IMG/VR virus record: IMGVR_UViG_3300046005_000823
Coordinates: 1-20,357 of that record
Direction: 5' to 3' (one strand)
Length of the DNA: 20,357 nucleotides
DNA from: a virus
The notes under the pieces were generated by a model. It did no database searches. It was not told the origin of the DNA and saw only the letters and a program-made list of their open reading frames with translations. Each line of letters opens with the position of its first letter. Positions within the stretch are counted from its first letter, which is position 1. The position numbers were made by a program, and so were the translations under genes. Positions 5,176 through 12,986 of the stretch are shown here, in pieces.

Positions 5176-6671
5176 TATTTGTTATATTTCACTTTTTGAA
5201 TTTCGAACGGATACTTAGCTTCTTTATAAAACTTCTTCCGTTGTGTAAGGTGTCTCTTTGCATATTTCGTGCTTGCAGTGATATCCCAGATTTGGACAAA
5301 GTCCTTGTCGTCTGCTTTTCTAATGCCTCGCCCAATACTTTGTATAACTCTTGTAAAGCTCTTTCCGGACTCAAGAAGAACCAAATTAAAAATACGAGGA
5401 ATATTAATACCCACAGCGGCCACACCGTAAGTCGCCACAATAATCTTATTAGTAGAAGTTTTAATTTCATCATATTCTGCTTTTCTATCTTTAGTTTTTA
5501 CCCTGCCCGAAACGAATGCAACATCGGGTTCTTCTGATAATGCGCCAAACAAATCACTAAGGTGTGCTTGTAAAAATTCACCGCACTCAATTCTATCGAC
5601 TAGGACAAGGGTGTTACCTGAATTACTAATTTCCTTAATTAGATTAGAGATCCAGGTCATTCTATCTTTGTCAGTAACTAAGAATTTTAGTTCTTCTGCG
5701 TAACTGCCAAACTCTTTCCATTCAGCGGTTTGCACTACATTAACATGACATTGTGCTAACACGCCCTTGTCTTGCAATTCGTGAGCAGCTACGCGATGCA
5801 CCACTTCTCCTAGGCTTGCACGTATACTTTGAAACTCAAAATCTTCTTTTGGCACAGTCCCCGTTAGCCCCCAACGAATACAGGCGTTGGCTAAGTTCTG
5901 TGTTAATAATTTTTTAAGAACTTCTGCTTTGGCCATATGAACTTCGTCAACCATGACACATTGCACTCCATCTAAGAATTGAGCAAGAGTTAAAATTTCG
6001 TCGTCATCGTGTGATTTTTTTTCTAAAATATTCAAACTTTGCCAAGTGCAGACAGTATGTGTTTTGCCAATATCTTTTCTGTCTCCGTAGTAAACTCCAA
6101 CGTCAAGGCCGCAGTTAATAAAGTCTTCTTCTGTTTGTTCAACAAGACTTTTATTCGGAACAATAGTGATTGTTCTACCATATTTTTCACAGATTTTTGC
6201 CAAAGTTGCAGTGGTAATAGTCTTACCAAACCCTGTTGCAATTTCTTGTATACATTGAGGATTTTCTAAAAACTTATTAATAACTTCAACTTGATCATCA
6301 CGAAGTCGAATTGGGTGGCCTGCAAACCGATGCCCTACAGGCCAGCATTTTTCACCCCAAAAATCCTCAGAAATTTGGTCAAATTGCAGGGCTGTTGGAT
6401 TTCTTTGATCTTCTAATTGTATGTGATAATTTTTAGATTCGAGATATGCTAACACCTGAGGTAGCATTGACAAGTATGTTGTTCCGCCAAGTCCAAAGAA
6501 TGATATAGTGCCGTCCCATCGGCCTAATTTATAGGCCGGGCGATACCGTGCGGTAGGGTCTTCATACTTGAATTTCTTGACCAATGCCTTACGAGCATCA
6601 AGATCTAAATTTTCAATCTTAACATTGACTTCGTCTTTAATTATGATTTTACATGAAGGCAAAATTGACAT
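5175..6671 (-). CDS. uvsW: UvsW-type SF2 helicase (recombination and fork remodelling)
   Basis: A 498-residue superfamily-2 helicase (T4 UvsW is about 500). The UvsW-type N-terminal domain is visible (DARKALVKKFKYEDPTARY, residues 25-43, then YKLGRWDG). It has Walker A ATGFGKT (145-151), the DEVH box (242-245), motif III-like LTGT (269-272), and motif VI QSIGRGIRK (444-452). T4 UvsW unwinds D-loops, R-loops and branched DNA and regresses stalled forks, moving replication from origin- to recombination-driven. The start lies 23 bases inside the preceding 392-residue gene. The AAAGGG before the ATG is too close to be an ideal Shine-Dalgarno, so coupling is likely. All expected helicase motifs are intact. 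Confidence 0.95.
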   Translation of the reverse strand: MSILPSCKIIIKDEVNVKIENLDLDARKALVKKFKYEDPTARYRPAYKLGRWDGTISFFGLGGTTYLSMLPQVLAYLESKNYHIQLEDQRNPTALQFDQISEDFWGEKCWPVGHRFAGHPIRLRDDQVEVINKFLENPQCIQEIATGFGKTITTATLAKICEKYGRTITIVPNKSLVEQTEEDFINCGLDVGVYYGDRKDIGKTHTVCTWQSLNILEKKSHDDDEILTLAQFLDGVQCVMVDEVHMAKAEVLKKLLTQNLANACIRWGLTGTVPKEDFEFQSIRASLGEVVHRVAAHELQDKGVLAQCHVNVVQTAEWKEFGSYAEELKFLVTDKDRMTWISNLIKEISNSGNTLVLVDRIECGEFLQAHLSDLFGALSEEPDVAFVSGRVKTKDRKAEYDEIKTSTNKIIVATYGVAAVGINIPRIFNLVLLESGKSFTRVIQSIGRGIRKADDKDFVQIWDITASTKYAKRHLTQRKKFYKEAKYPFEIQKVKYNK

Positions 6672-7827
6672 CCCTTTGAGATTTTTTCTCCATGATATGG
6701 ATTACATTTTCATGGTGTTTGATAAATTCTCTAATCGTATAATGCACACTATAAAAATTAAAGTTTACAATACAATTAAATTTAATACTAGGGTCTATAA
6801 TAGTTTTGGGTATCTTGCTACTGATAATCACAGCCTTAGTGTTGTTATTGACCGGATTGTTCAATGACAAATCTTTTACAAATGTGTTAAAGATTTCTCC
6901 AGTTTCTTTGGGCAATCGGAATAAAATGCTAATTTCTGAATTAGTAACACCGATTGAGTTTAATAGATCGATACTGAGTTTAGTTTTTTCAAGTTCACTG
7001 CCCCCTGGTATAATAAAAATTGCAGGGCTCAGATTTCTTACAATCTCTTTAATGTCATTTATGGAATTTTCTTCAAGATTTAGCGGAAATGGGTCCTGAG
7101 GTGGCGTATCCAAGAAAGCCATAATCGAATTGTTGACCTGTTGCTCGGCAAGATATGAAGATACGCTTTCATCCCAAGTATGAATACCTAATTTTCTTGC
7201 AATGAACAATGACTCAACTACTGACTCAGTTTCGAGTGGGGCAATTTTTGGAATAAAATTGATAAATTTTGGAATTTTTTCTCTATATGAAACCATTGGA
7301 ACATATTTTTCTAGATTTTTCTCAATTTCTCTAACCTGTGCCAAATACTCATGGAACTCGTCATCGGCCTGGAAGTCATCACTGGTAATAAAATTACCAA
7401 GAAGTTGTATGGCTCGCTCGTGCAATGAAAAAATCCATGCTTTTTCATCCTTATCCCATCCAGCATGTGGTAAATTTGTTCGTGCTTTACGAATTTGTTC
7501 AACAAGGTGTTCGTTGAATGGGAATTCAACTTTGATTGCCTTAATGAAAACTTCATGAGGCACAATGCTGATTCGTTTGAGTGAACTCACTGTTCTTTTT
7601 CCAAGTCTAAATATTGGATTTATTAAAAACGGGCCCGCATCTTTACCTAACGCATCGTTTATTTTTGGTAAATGTCTGTTTAGGATTTTAATTGCAAGGC
7701 CACACTGCTTTTCAGTGAATCCAGATCCTCTAGAAATTTGATCGTAGAAGCTCCAAACAATTTTAGAGTCAAATGGATTCATTTGGCAGCGAGTAGCTAA
7801 CAGAATGATTAGGTCTTCGATGTTCAT
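6649..7827 (-). CDS. Unknown protein upstream of uvsW with HARP-like segment
   Basis: A 392-residue protein of unknown function, overlapping uvsW by 23 bases. Residues 1-90 are helical, including FTEKQCGLAIKIL. Residues about 98-145 (VEFPFNEHLVEQIRK ... AGWDKDEKAWIFSLHERAIQLL, with Trp124 and Trp131) look like the HARP/HepA-like domain found in fork-reversal helicases of the SMARCAL1 type. The C-terminal third alternates strands and helices (PAIFIIPGG, KAVIISSKIP, FNCIVNFNF), like a Rossmann or RecA-like domain, but I see no Walker A or other helicase motif, so it may be a degenerate ATPase fold. It has its own consensus promoter and no Shine-Dalgarno. A role with UvsW is inference from overlap and the HARP-like segment. 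Confidence 0.8.
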   Translation of the reverse strand: MNIEDLIILLATRCQMNPFDSKIVWSFYDQISRGSGFTEKQCGLAIKILNRHLPKINDALGKDAGPFLINPIFRLGKRTVSSLKRISIVPHEVFIKAIKVEFPFNEHLVEQIRKARTNLPHAGWDKDEKAWIFSLHERAIQLLGNFITSDDFQADDEFHEYLAQVREIEKNLEKYVPMVSYREKIPKFINFIPKIAPLETESVVESLFIARKLGIHTWDESVSSYLAEQQVNNSIMAFLDTPPQDPFPLNLEENSINDIKEIVRNLSPAIFIIPGGSELEKTKLSIDLLNSIGVTNSEISILFRLPKETGEIFNTFVKDLSLNNPVNNNTKAVIISSKIPKTIIDPSIKFNCIVNFNFYSVHYTIREFIKHHENVIHIMEKKSQRDVNFAFM

Positions 7828-7833
7828 CTTAAT

Positions 7834-7862
7834 ATTATATACTAAAAAAACAAGAAAATCAA
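7834..7862 (-). promoter_or_regulatory. Sigma70-type promoter TTGATT-17-TATAAT
   Basis: On the minus strand TTGATT (7862-7857) is followed by a 17-nt spacer (7856-7840, with a run of seven T) and TATAAT (7839-7834). Only six bases separate the -10 box from the ATG at 7827, so the predicted transcript start falls on or next to the start codon. It lies in the 45-base gap between uvsY and the 392-residue gene, one of the few gaps in the recombination block. Confidence 0.75.
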
Positions 7863-7872
7863 GTTATTTTTG

Positions 7873-8328
7873 TTAAAGAGAAATGTCATCTAGTCCGGCT
7901 GCTCGGAGTTTGATAATATTGCTAAGTTGCCACTGTTTAATGTCCAGTCCTTTGATAATGCCCAACCATTGATTCCTCAACATGGCAAATTCATTGATAA
8001 TTTTTTCCATGTCGACTACATCTGCTTCTCCATCGACATATTTTTCAACATCTCGACTGCTTAGTGCTCTTTGATAACTCTCTAGATATTTTTTGAAGGC
8101 TTTGCTTCGAATGCGTCTTAGTTCAATATTTAAATATTCAAGAACTGCTTCAATTTCCTGTAACTGATTAAACCGTTGTTCAACAATCCCAGGTAAAGAA
8201 GCCGAAGCTTTCTCTACTTTTCCGTAGATCTTAACTTCGGCTCTTGCACTATCTAGTTCTTTATAAAAGTATTCTATGCAGTCTGGTAAATGTGAAATGT
8301 CTTTACTAACTTTAGAATACCAAGACAT
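7873..8328 (-). CDS. uvsY: UvsY-like recombination mediator
   Basis: A 151-residue, strongly helical protein (T4 UvsY is 137). In T4, UvsY binds single-stranded DNA, UvsX and gp32, and loads UvsX onto gp32-coated DNA. The C-terminal half carries blocks I associate with UvsY of marine T4-like phages: YLESYQRALSSRDVEKYVDG (residues 81-100), MLRNQWLGIIKGLD (116-129) and LRAAGLDD (141-148). Its position between uvsX and uvsW supports the call. Translation starts at a TAATG junction with GAGGA just upstream. The N-terminal 40 residues are less conserved by eye. Confidence 0.85.
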   Translation of the reverse strand: MSWYSKVSKDISHLPDCIEYFYKELDSARAEVKIYGKVEKASASLPGIVEQRFNQLQEIEAVLEYLNIELRRIRSKAFKKYLESYQRALSSRDVEKYVDGEADVVDMEKIINEFAMLRNQWLGIIKGLDIKQWQLSNIIKLRAAGLDDISL

Positions 8329-8582
8329 TAATAGTCCTCGTCTTCTTCGTTATATCGATCATCATCCTCGTCAACGCCTCCGTCATCTCGGAATTCAGCC
8401 AAAATAACTTCAATGGCAGCGTCAAGATGTGGATCATATCCTAAAAGACCTTCGAGTGCTTCTGCATCAACATCTTTGTTTACTAGAAAGTCAACAAATT
8501 GTGCAGCCGCCGTATCGCGACCTTTTTCAGGAATGTGATCTCTAAATGTATCCCAAATTTCAAAGATTAATTGTTCTTCCAT
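8328..8582 (-). CDS. Small acidic conserved protein between uvsX and uvsY
   Basis: An 84-residue protein. The first 60 residues look like a helical domain (IFEIWDTFRDHIPEKGRDTA, then LLGYDPHLDAAIEVIL). The last 20 are a highly acidic tail (GGVDEDDDRYNEEDEDY). It is joined to both neighbours by one-base TAATG overlaps, so it is translated with UvsX and UvsY. Acidic tails on phage replication proteins (such as T4 gp32) mediate protein contacts or mimic DNA. A regulatory role in the UvsX/UvsY complex is a reasonable guess but not shown. I recall similar proteins at this place in marine T4-like genomes. Confidence 0.8.
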   Translation of the reverse strand: MEEQLIFEIWDTFRDHIPEKGRDTAAAQFVDFLVNKDVDAEALEGLLGYDPHLDAAIEVILAEFRDDGGVDEDDDRYNEEDEDY

Positions 8583-9649
8583 TATGCTTCCTCGATATCT
8601 TCTGATACTACTACCTCGGGAGTTACTCCACCGTTCTTGGAAATATCTTCCATCATGATTGATAGTCCTTCTTTTTCATTACGATCCCAGGCTTTGCGGA
8701 ATTGTTTAATTGTTTCACCATCAGTAGTTGTGTAAACAAGACTGTTGCCTTCTTTCTTTAACATACCCTTGGCCTCAAACAAATCAACTAATCCACTGAA
8801 TGGACTCATGCCCGTTGTGTAGGGAATCTCAACTTGAACTGATTCAAACGGCTTTGCATAGCGAGTTTTCATAATCTTACAGGCTGCACGGATACCGTTA
8901 ACAGTTGTAGTCTTATTACCATCAGCGTCAGTTTTCAGTTTGAGTTTCTTCATAGCAACTACAATAGAACTTGCATACACAAATCCTTGTCCGCCACTAA
9001 TCTTGTCATCTGGATCAAACATATCCTGTGATGCATATGTGTGATTTGTGCAAACCATACCTACATTCCACGAACCAAACATGTTGACACAGTTACGAAC
9101 AAGTGATGTAAGTGCTTTAGGTTTACGACCCATATCGCCCTTCATCTCACCTGCTTCGAACTGATTAACGTCAGTAGGCGTTAACAACATACCCAACGAG
9201 TCGATTACAAATAATACCTTTGGACGAATATCTTCGGGCATTACTTTATACTCTTTCATGAATTCACTAATGGTTTTTGCCACATCGTCAATCATAGCCA
9301 TGTTGAGTTTTAGAAGTTTATCTTCACCCGTATCGACACCTAAATCAAGCAACCACTTTTCATCAAGTGCATTTTCACTGTCAACTAAGACAACAAATAT
9401 ACCTTGTTCTTGTGCCGCTTTAATAATATTACCAGAGCAGATGTATGATTTACCTGCACCAGATTCGCCTGCAAAAACTGTTACTTTTCCCAAAGGGACT
9501 CCCTTGTAGAAGTCCCCTGAGATAAGATAGTTTAGGGCGTAGTTACCGGTTGAAATCCAATCGGTCGGGTCGTTAAACCCAATTCCCAAGCCGTCAATAC
9601 TTTTCGTAATAGACTTGCGGAACTTCGAAATATCGAAAGCCTTTCCCAT
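8582..9649 (-). CDS. uvsX: UvsX RecA-like recombinase
   Basis: A 355-residue RecA-family strand-exchange ATPase (T4 UvsX is 391). Walker A is GESGAGKS (residues 61-68). The acidic residue in VDSENALDE (Glu92) fits the catalytic glutamate. Walker B is VLFVIDS (145-151), followed by SLGMLLTPTD. A TNHTY block (201-205) and SGGQGFVYAS (218-227) correspond to the RecA switch and DNA-binding loop region. The C-terminus is acidic (SEDIEEA). The ATG has GGAG nine bases upstream in the 13-base gap after gp32. It forms an operon with gp32 before it and the acidic protein and UvsY after it. Confidence 0.96.
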   Translation of the reverse strand: MGKAFDISKFRKSITKSIDGLGIGFNDPTDWISTGNYALNYLISGDFYKGVPLGKVTVFAGESGAGKSYICSGNIIKAAQEQGIFVVLVDSENALDEKWLLDLGVDTGEDKLLKLNMAMIDDVAKTISEFMKEYKVMPEDIRPKVLFVIDSLGMLLTPTDVNQFEAGEMKGDMGRKPKALTSLVRNCVNMFGSWNVGMVCTNHTYASQDMFDPDDKISGGQGFVYASSIVVAMKKLKLKTDADGNKTTTVNGIRAACKIMKTRYAKPFESVQVEIPYTTGMSPFSGLVDLFEAKGMLKKEGNSLVYTTTDGETIKQFRKAWDRNEKEGLSIMMEDISKNGGVTPEVVVSEDIEEA

Positions 9650-9662
9650 AGTCTATTACTCC

Positions 9663-10679
9663 TTAGTCTTTCTGACGGTTACGAATCATCGCAATAATGT
9701 CGGCTGCACGGCTAGATGCTTCACCACCTGCGCTCTCAGCTTTTGCGGCTGGAGGAGTGAATGATTTCTCTGCTGTTGCAACTTCTTCTTCCCACGGTGG
9801 AGTTTCTTCAGCGGCAGGTGCTGCCACTGGTGCTGGACGAGCTGCCGGTGCTGCCGCTGGTCTAGCCGCTCCACCTTCTGCATTATCACGGCCGCCGTAG
9901 CCCTTTGGCTTAAAGTATTGACCCCAACGATCCATGTCAAATGCTTCGCCGTCTACTGACGCTTCAAACATTTCTTTCATAACCTTGAGTTCAACTTCAC
10001 CTGGCTTTTTAGGCAAGAAACTCTTCAAATCGTGAAGACCGTGTTGCTTAATTGCCGCATTTTCTTCTTCGCTTAGAGCACGTTCACGACGAGCCCAAGT
10101 TGAAGTAGAGTAGTCAGCATAACCACCTTTCGATGTTTTTGCAATCTTGAAATCCAATCCACGGACATAGTCTGTTGGCAATTCTTCAATTTCACTATCC
10201 ATCAGTGCGTTCTTAACAATGTTAAAAATCTGGCTACCAATGATGAATCGACGAATTGAATTCTCGGGAGTTTTATCTTCCTTGTATTTGCTGTCAACAA
10301 CAAATCCTTGAAACAGATAGCTCTTTTTCTTCCAATATTTACGACCCATATCTTCTAGGCTCTTGTCTTTAAACCAAGGACGAACCTCAGTAAGAATAGG
10401 ACAAGTTTCACCCCACATTTCCATACATGGGACTTGCACAGTCACTGGCTTGGAATTGGTCTCACCTTTAACACCGGCGAAGGGCAAATTGATCATTGCA
10501 CGTTCGATCCAGAAAAAAGTGTTGTTTGGGTCTGCGTCAGGAAGGAACCGAACTGTTGCTGTTGCACCTTCTGAGATATTCCAGTGTGGGTAAATTGCGT
10601 TGTCGCCTCCACCTTGATTACCACCGGAGTTTTGTGCGCTTTGTTGAAGTTTAGCGCGAATTTCTGCTAATGTTGCCAT
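9663..10679 (-). CDS. 32: Single-stranded DNA-binding protein gp32
   Basis: A 338-residue SSB of the T4 gp32 type (T4: 301). It coats single strands during replication and recombination and is the partner of UvsX and UvsY. An N-terminal helix (LAEIRAKLQQSAQNSGG) is followed by an OB-fold core with HWNISEGATATVRFLPD and VQVPCMEMWGETCPI, then RRFIIGSQIFNIV and STWARRERALSEEE. Only two cysteines exist (85 and 93), so the complete His-Cys3 zinc site of T4 gp32 is not present. Residues 266-295 are an Ala/Pro/Arg linker leading to an acidic EETPPWEEEV patch, but the very end is basic (RNRQKD), unlike T4's acidic tail. AAGGAAA precedes the ATG. Its stop overlaps the Shine-Dalgarno of uvsX. Confidence 0.93.
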   Translation of the reverse strand: MATLAEIRAKLQQSAQNSGGNQGGGDNAIYPHWNISEGATATVRFLPDADPNNTFFWIERAMINLPFAGVKGETNSKPVTVQVPCMEMWGETCPILTEVRPWFKDKSLEDMGRKYWKKKSYLFQGFVVDSKYKEDKTPENSIRRFIIGSQIFNIVKNALMDSEIEELPTDYVRGLDFKIAKTSKGGYADYSTSTWARRERALSEEENAAIKQHGLHDLKSFLPKKPGEVELKVMKEMFEASVDGEAFDMDRWGQYFKPKGYGGRDNAEGGAARPAAAPAARPAPVAAPAAEETPPWEEEVATAEKSFTPPAAKAESAGGEASSRAADIIAMIRNRQKD

Positions 10680-10732
10680 AATGTTTTTCCTTAATGTTGA
10701 TTTATTATGCCTCTTCTTTAAAGCCTACTGAC

Positions 10733-10774
10733 TAAAAAGAAAAACTGTGCATAGAGTTAACTATACACAGTTTT
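10733..10774 (-). terminator. Rho-independent terminator after the 715-residue gene
   Basis: On the minus strand, a 14-bp stem (10774-10761 with 10754-10741, one G-U pair) closes a 6-nt loop and is followed by TCTTTTT. It separates the late block ending at 10825 from gp32. It is less convincing in the plus direction, where no gene would use it. Confidence 0.88.
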
Positions 10775-10780
10775 ATTTAG
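10774..10780 (-). promoter_or_regulatory. CTAAATA element, possible late promoter overlapping the terminator
   Basis: CTAAATA on the minus strand ends at the first base of the terminator stem. If used like a T4 late promoter (start about six bases downstream), the transcript would begin inside the 5' arm and weaken the hairpin. The roughly 145-base region 10680-10824 holds this element, the terminator and the gp32 Shine-Dalgarno (AAGGAAA) and no gene. Confidence 0.35.
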
Positions 10781-10824
10781 TAACGCAACCTAAAAGGCTG
10801 CTAAAATATGGGTTATTTTGCCAA

Positions 10825-12972
10825 TTATTTTCTGTGGTTTGCTAATCTCATAATTGATGAAAGTTCTTCACTCATGCCCAGTTCTGCTTTCTTACGGGCT
10901 AATCCTGCTGAGCTTGTTGGACTATTGGTTTTTTCTTTTTCTAAATCTTTGGTAGACATTTTCCAATCACCGCCTTGCTCTTTGCGCTTGTATGCCGGAA
11001 CTTGGCTCTTGTCTACACCCTCGCGTTCCATGCGAGCATCATGGTCGTTTCTCATTCGTTCTTTTTTCTGTGCCAATGCGTCTAATTGAGATTGGGCAGC
11101 TTTGTCGCCACTGGCTGCTTTATCTTTTAAATGTTTTTCGTGTGACGCTTCTAACCCACGGCGGTGTTCTGCACCGACACTATTGGGATTATATGCTTCT
11201 TCTTGGGATCCGATGCCTTCAACTTTTGCCTTAACGTTGCCTAGTAGTTCTTTTAAACGAGCAAGTCCGTCATCTCCATTTACAGGTGTGCCATGACGTT
11301 GTTGCCATTCTTGTGTTAGTTTATTCATAAATTGTTCTGCCATTTGGGCCGCCTGCTCGCCAGCTTCTTCTCCAAATTTTTCTGCAATTTGTTTCTTCAC
11401 GTCGAGTGTGATACCTTCGCCGCCGCGGAATGGACCAACTTCTGGATTGTCACGATTGTAAAAACTCTTAACAATCTTGGCAACTTCTTGCACCATATTA
11501 CCTTCTTTGCCTTCTGCTACAGGAGGCTGTTCAACTGGCGCAGCCGGAGCAGGTGCAGCAGGTTGAGCTTCTGGTTCGTTTGTTCCGCTTAATCCTAATG
11601 CAACAAGAAGTTCTGGGTAACTTTCTTGTGCCCACATCTTTAATACTTCAAGTGGGTCTGCTGTTGGATCTAGGTCGGCAGCACTCTTTAGTTTGCTTTC
11701 TAAGTCACTATCTTCTAAACCAAGGCCACTAAAGAACTGCCATGCAGTTTGACCGTCTGGTCCAAGTTCTAATTCGCCATTGGGTAATTCATTTAACGAT
11801 TGTTTTAATAATTCAATTTGATCGTCTGTAAGTTTGCCTTGTTCTACTGCTTCTGCCCATTCTGTAAAAGCATTAAATGCATCTTCTTTTACATCTTCTT
11901 CAGTTTCACACGCACATGGATCTTTATGACATTTAGAGCATGTTGCTTCGTTAACATAGTCTTCTAAGTCAATTTTATTTGTTTCTTGCATGATACTATG
12001 TATCAATGGAAAATAATTTGCAAGTTCTTCTTTAAAATTAGATTGTGTGAAAGTTTGTTTATAAGTTTCCATAGTTACATCATCTAGTTCGCCTAGGACT
12101 GCATCGTCTGGTTCTTGTAATTCTGCTACCCATGATTCGTAATGGTGACGCTTACTTAGTGCTTCAATTTGTGCTTTAAGTTCTTGTAGTCGGCCTACGG
12201 CCCTTTCTGTAATGCCTAAAGCGTCATCATGCAACTGTGTGTGTTGAACTTGTCTTTGAAATTCTTGTAACTGAGCAATTTGCTCACTCATACGCATAAT
12301 AGCTTTACCTGCCGAGTCATGCGGAATGCCGCCGTGGTCGACGTGTTGTGCCATAGCAAACGCACCGGCCGGGTGAATGAACGGATATTTGAAACGCTCA
12401 CCATCAGCATTTTGAATAAAGATTGCTCTAATATTTTTTCGTTGACTGCGAGCGCCCGGAAACATTTCGTCTACTGCTTTATGGTGTCTAACAATAACTT
12501 CGGTTGCACCTTTAACTGCGCGGCTGGTTTTCTTAGAACTTTTTTGGTTCCAACGTGATTCGTTCATATTCATAGTAGGTTCTTCTTCCTTGGGGGCTTG
12601 CGTGGCAGCAAGATGTTGAAAATCATTTCTGTCAAGATTTGTCTTAGCAATATCGCGTGTGTCAAATCTTAATAATCTACGCATAGCAAACATACGCATT
12701 TCTTTTAAAAATTTATACCACATCTGTTTGCTAGGGTCGTCTTGATTTTCAGTAATACCTTGGCTGTAATAGATTTTTAGACTGCCCAGGTCGTTTAGAC
12801 TAATACTTACGCGACCTAAGTTTACTCCTTCGTTAACGAAGTCAAAATCAAAGAATCGTGCGTCTGTAGGGTCAATAGTCACTGCGCCTGTTTCGTCGCC
12901 CATTTCCAAATTTTGAAAACGGCTGCGAACTTTGTCAAACAGATCTTGTGAAATTATTTGTATAGCTTTCAT
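10825..12972 (-). CDS. Large conserved late protein of unknown function
   Basis: A 715-residue protein. Residues 1-120 form a compact conserved-looking domain (MKAIQIISQDLFDKVRSRF, DARFFDFDFVNEGVNLGRVSIS, RRLLRFDTRDIAK). Residues 150-230 include RKNIRAIFIQNADGERFKYPF and IHPAGAFAMAQHVDHGGIPHD, and residues 225-280 a predicted coiled coil. There is a Cys cluster C-x2-C-x4-C-x-C at 345-355. An Ala/Pro linker (467-486) leads to a charged, Ala/Gln/Lys-rich helical C-terminus with a low-complexity tail (residues 600-690). I recall the N-terminal domain from uncultured marine T4-like phages, without a function. Its place behind gp17 and before a terminator suggests a late protein, perhaps virion or packaging associated. 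No Shine-Dalgarno precedes the ATG; a TAAATA box lies six bases upstream. Confidence 0.85.
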   Translation of the reverse strand: MKAIQIISQDLFDKVRSRFQNLEMGDETGAVTIDPTDARFFDFDFVNEGVNLGRVSISLNDLGSLKIYYSQGITENQDDPSKQMWYKFLKEMRMFAMRRLLRFDTRDIAKTNLDRNDFQHLAATQAPKEEEPTMNMNESRWNQKSSKKTSRAVKGATEVIVRHHKAVDEMFPGARSQRKNIRAIFIQNADGERFKYPFIHPAGAFAMAQHVDHGGIPHDSAGKAIMRMSEQIAQLQEFQRQVQHTQLHDDALGITERAVGRLQELKAQIEALSKRHHYESWVAELQEPDDAVLGELDDVTMETYKQTFTQSNFKEELANYFPLIHSIMQETNKIDLEDYVNEATCSKCHKDPCACETEEDVKEDAFNAFTEWAEAVEQGKLTDDQIELLKQSLNELPNGELELGPDGQTAWQFFSGLGLEDSDLESKLKSAADLDPTADPLEVLKMWAQESYPELLVALGLSGTNEPEAQPAAPAPAAPVEQPPVAEGKEGNMVQEVAKIVKSFYNRDNPEVGPFRGGEGITLDVKKQIAEKFGEEAGEQAAQMAEQFMNKLTQEWQQRHGTPVNGDDGLARLKELLGNVKAKVEGIGSQEEAYNPNSVGAEHRRGLEASHEKHLKDKAASGDKAAQSQLDALAQKKERMRNDHDARMEREGVDKSQVPAYKRKEQGGDWKMSTKDLEKEKTNSPTSSAGLARKKAELGMSEELSSIMRLANHRK

Positions 12973-12978
12973 ATTTGT

Positions 12979-12986
12979 TATTTATT
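12979..12986 (-). promoter_or_regulatory. Late-promoter-like AATAAATA, 6 nt before ATG
   Basis: AATAAATA on the minus strand overlaps the gp17 stop codon and ends six bases before the ATG at 12972. It resembles the T4 late consensus TATAAATA. No Shine-Dalgarno lies between it and the ATG. Confidence 0.5.

Noticed and set aside
5189-5473. Overlapping minus-strand frame with Leu/Trp-rich start inside uvsW, as a membrane or lysis protein
   Set aside because: It lies wholly within the intact uvsW helicase frame, lacks a ribosome-binding site, and its composition follows from shifted reading of conserved helicase codons.
7840-7862. T-rich run after uvsY as an intrinsic terminator
   Set aside because: No inverted repeat precedes the T run. 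CTTG...CTTG is a direct repeat, and the segment fits a promoter spacer better.
9697-9900. Plus-strand Ala/Ser-rich open frame opposite gp32
   Set aside because: It mirrors the Ala/Pro linker of gp32 on the other strand, has no Shine-Dalgarno, and no plus-strand gene exists elsewhere in the window.
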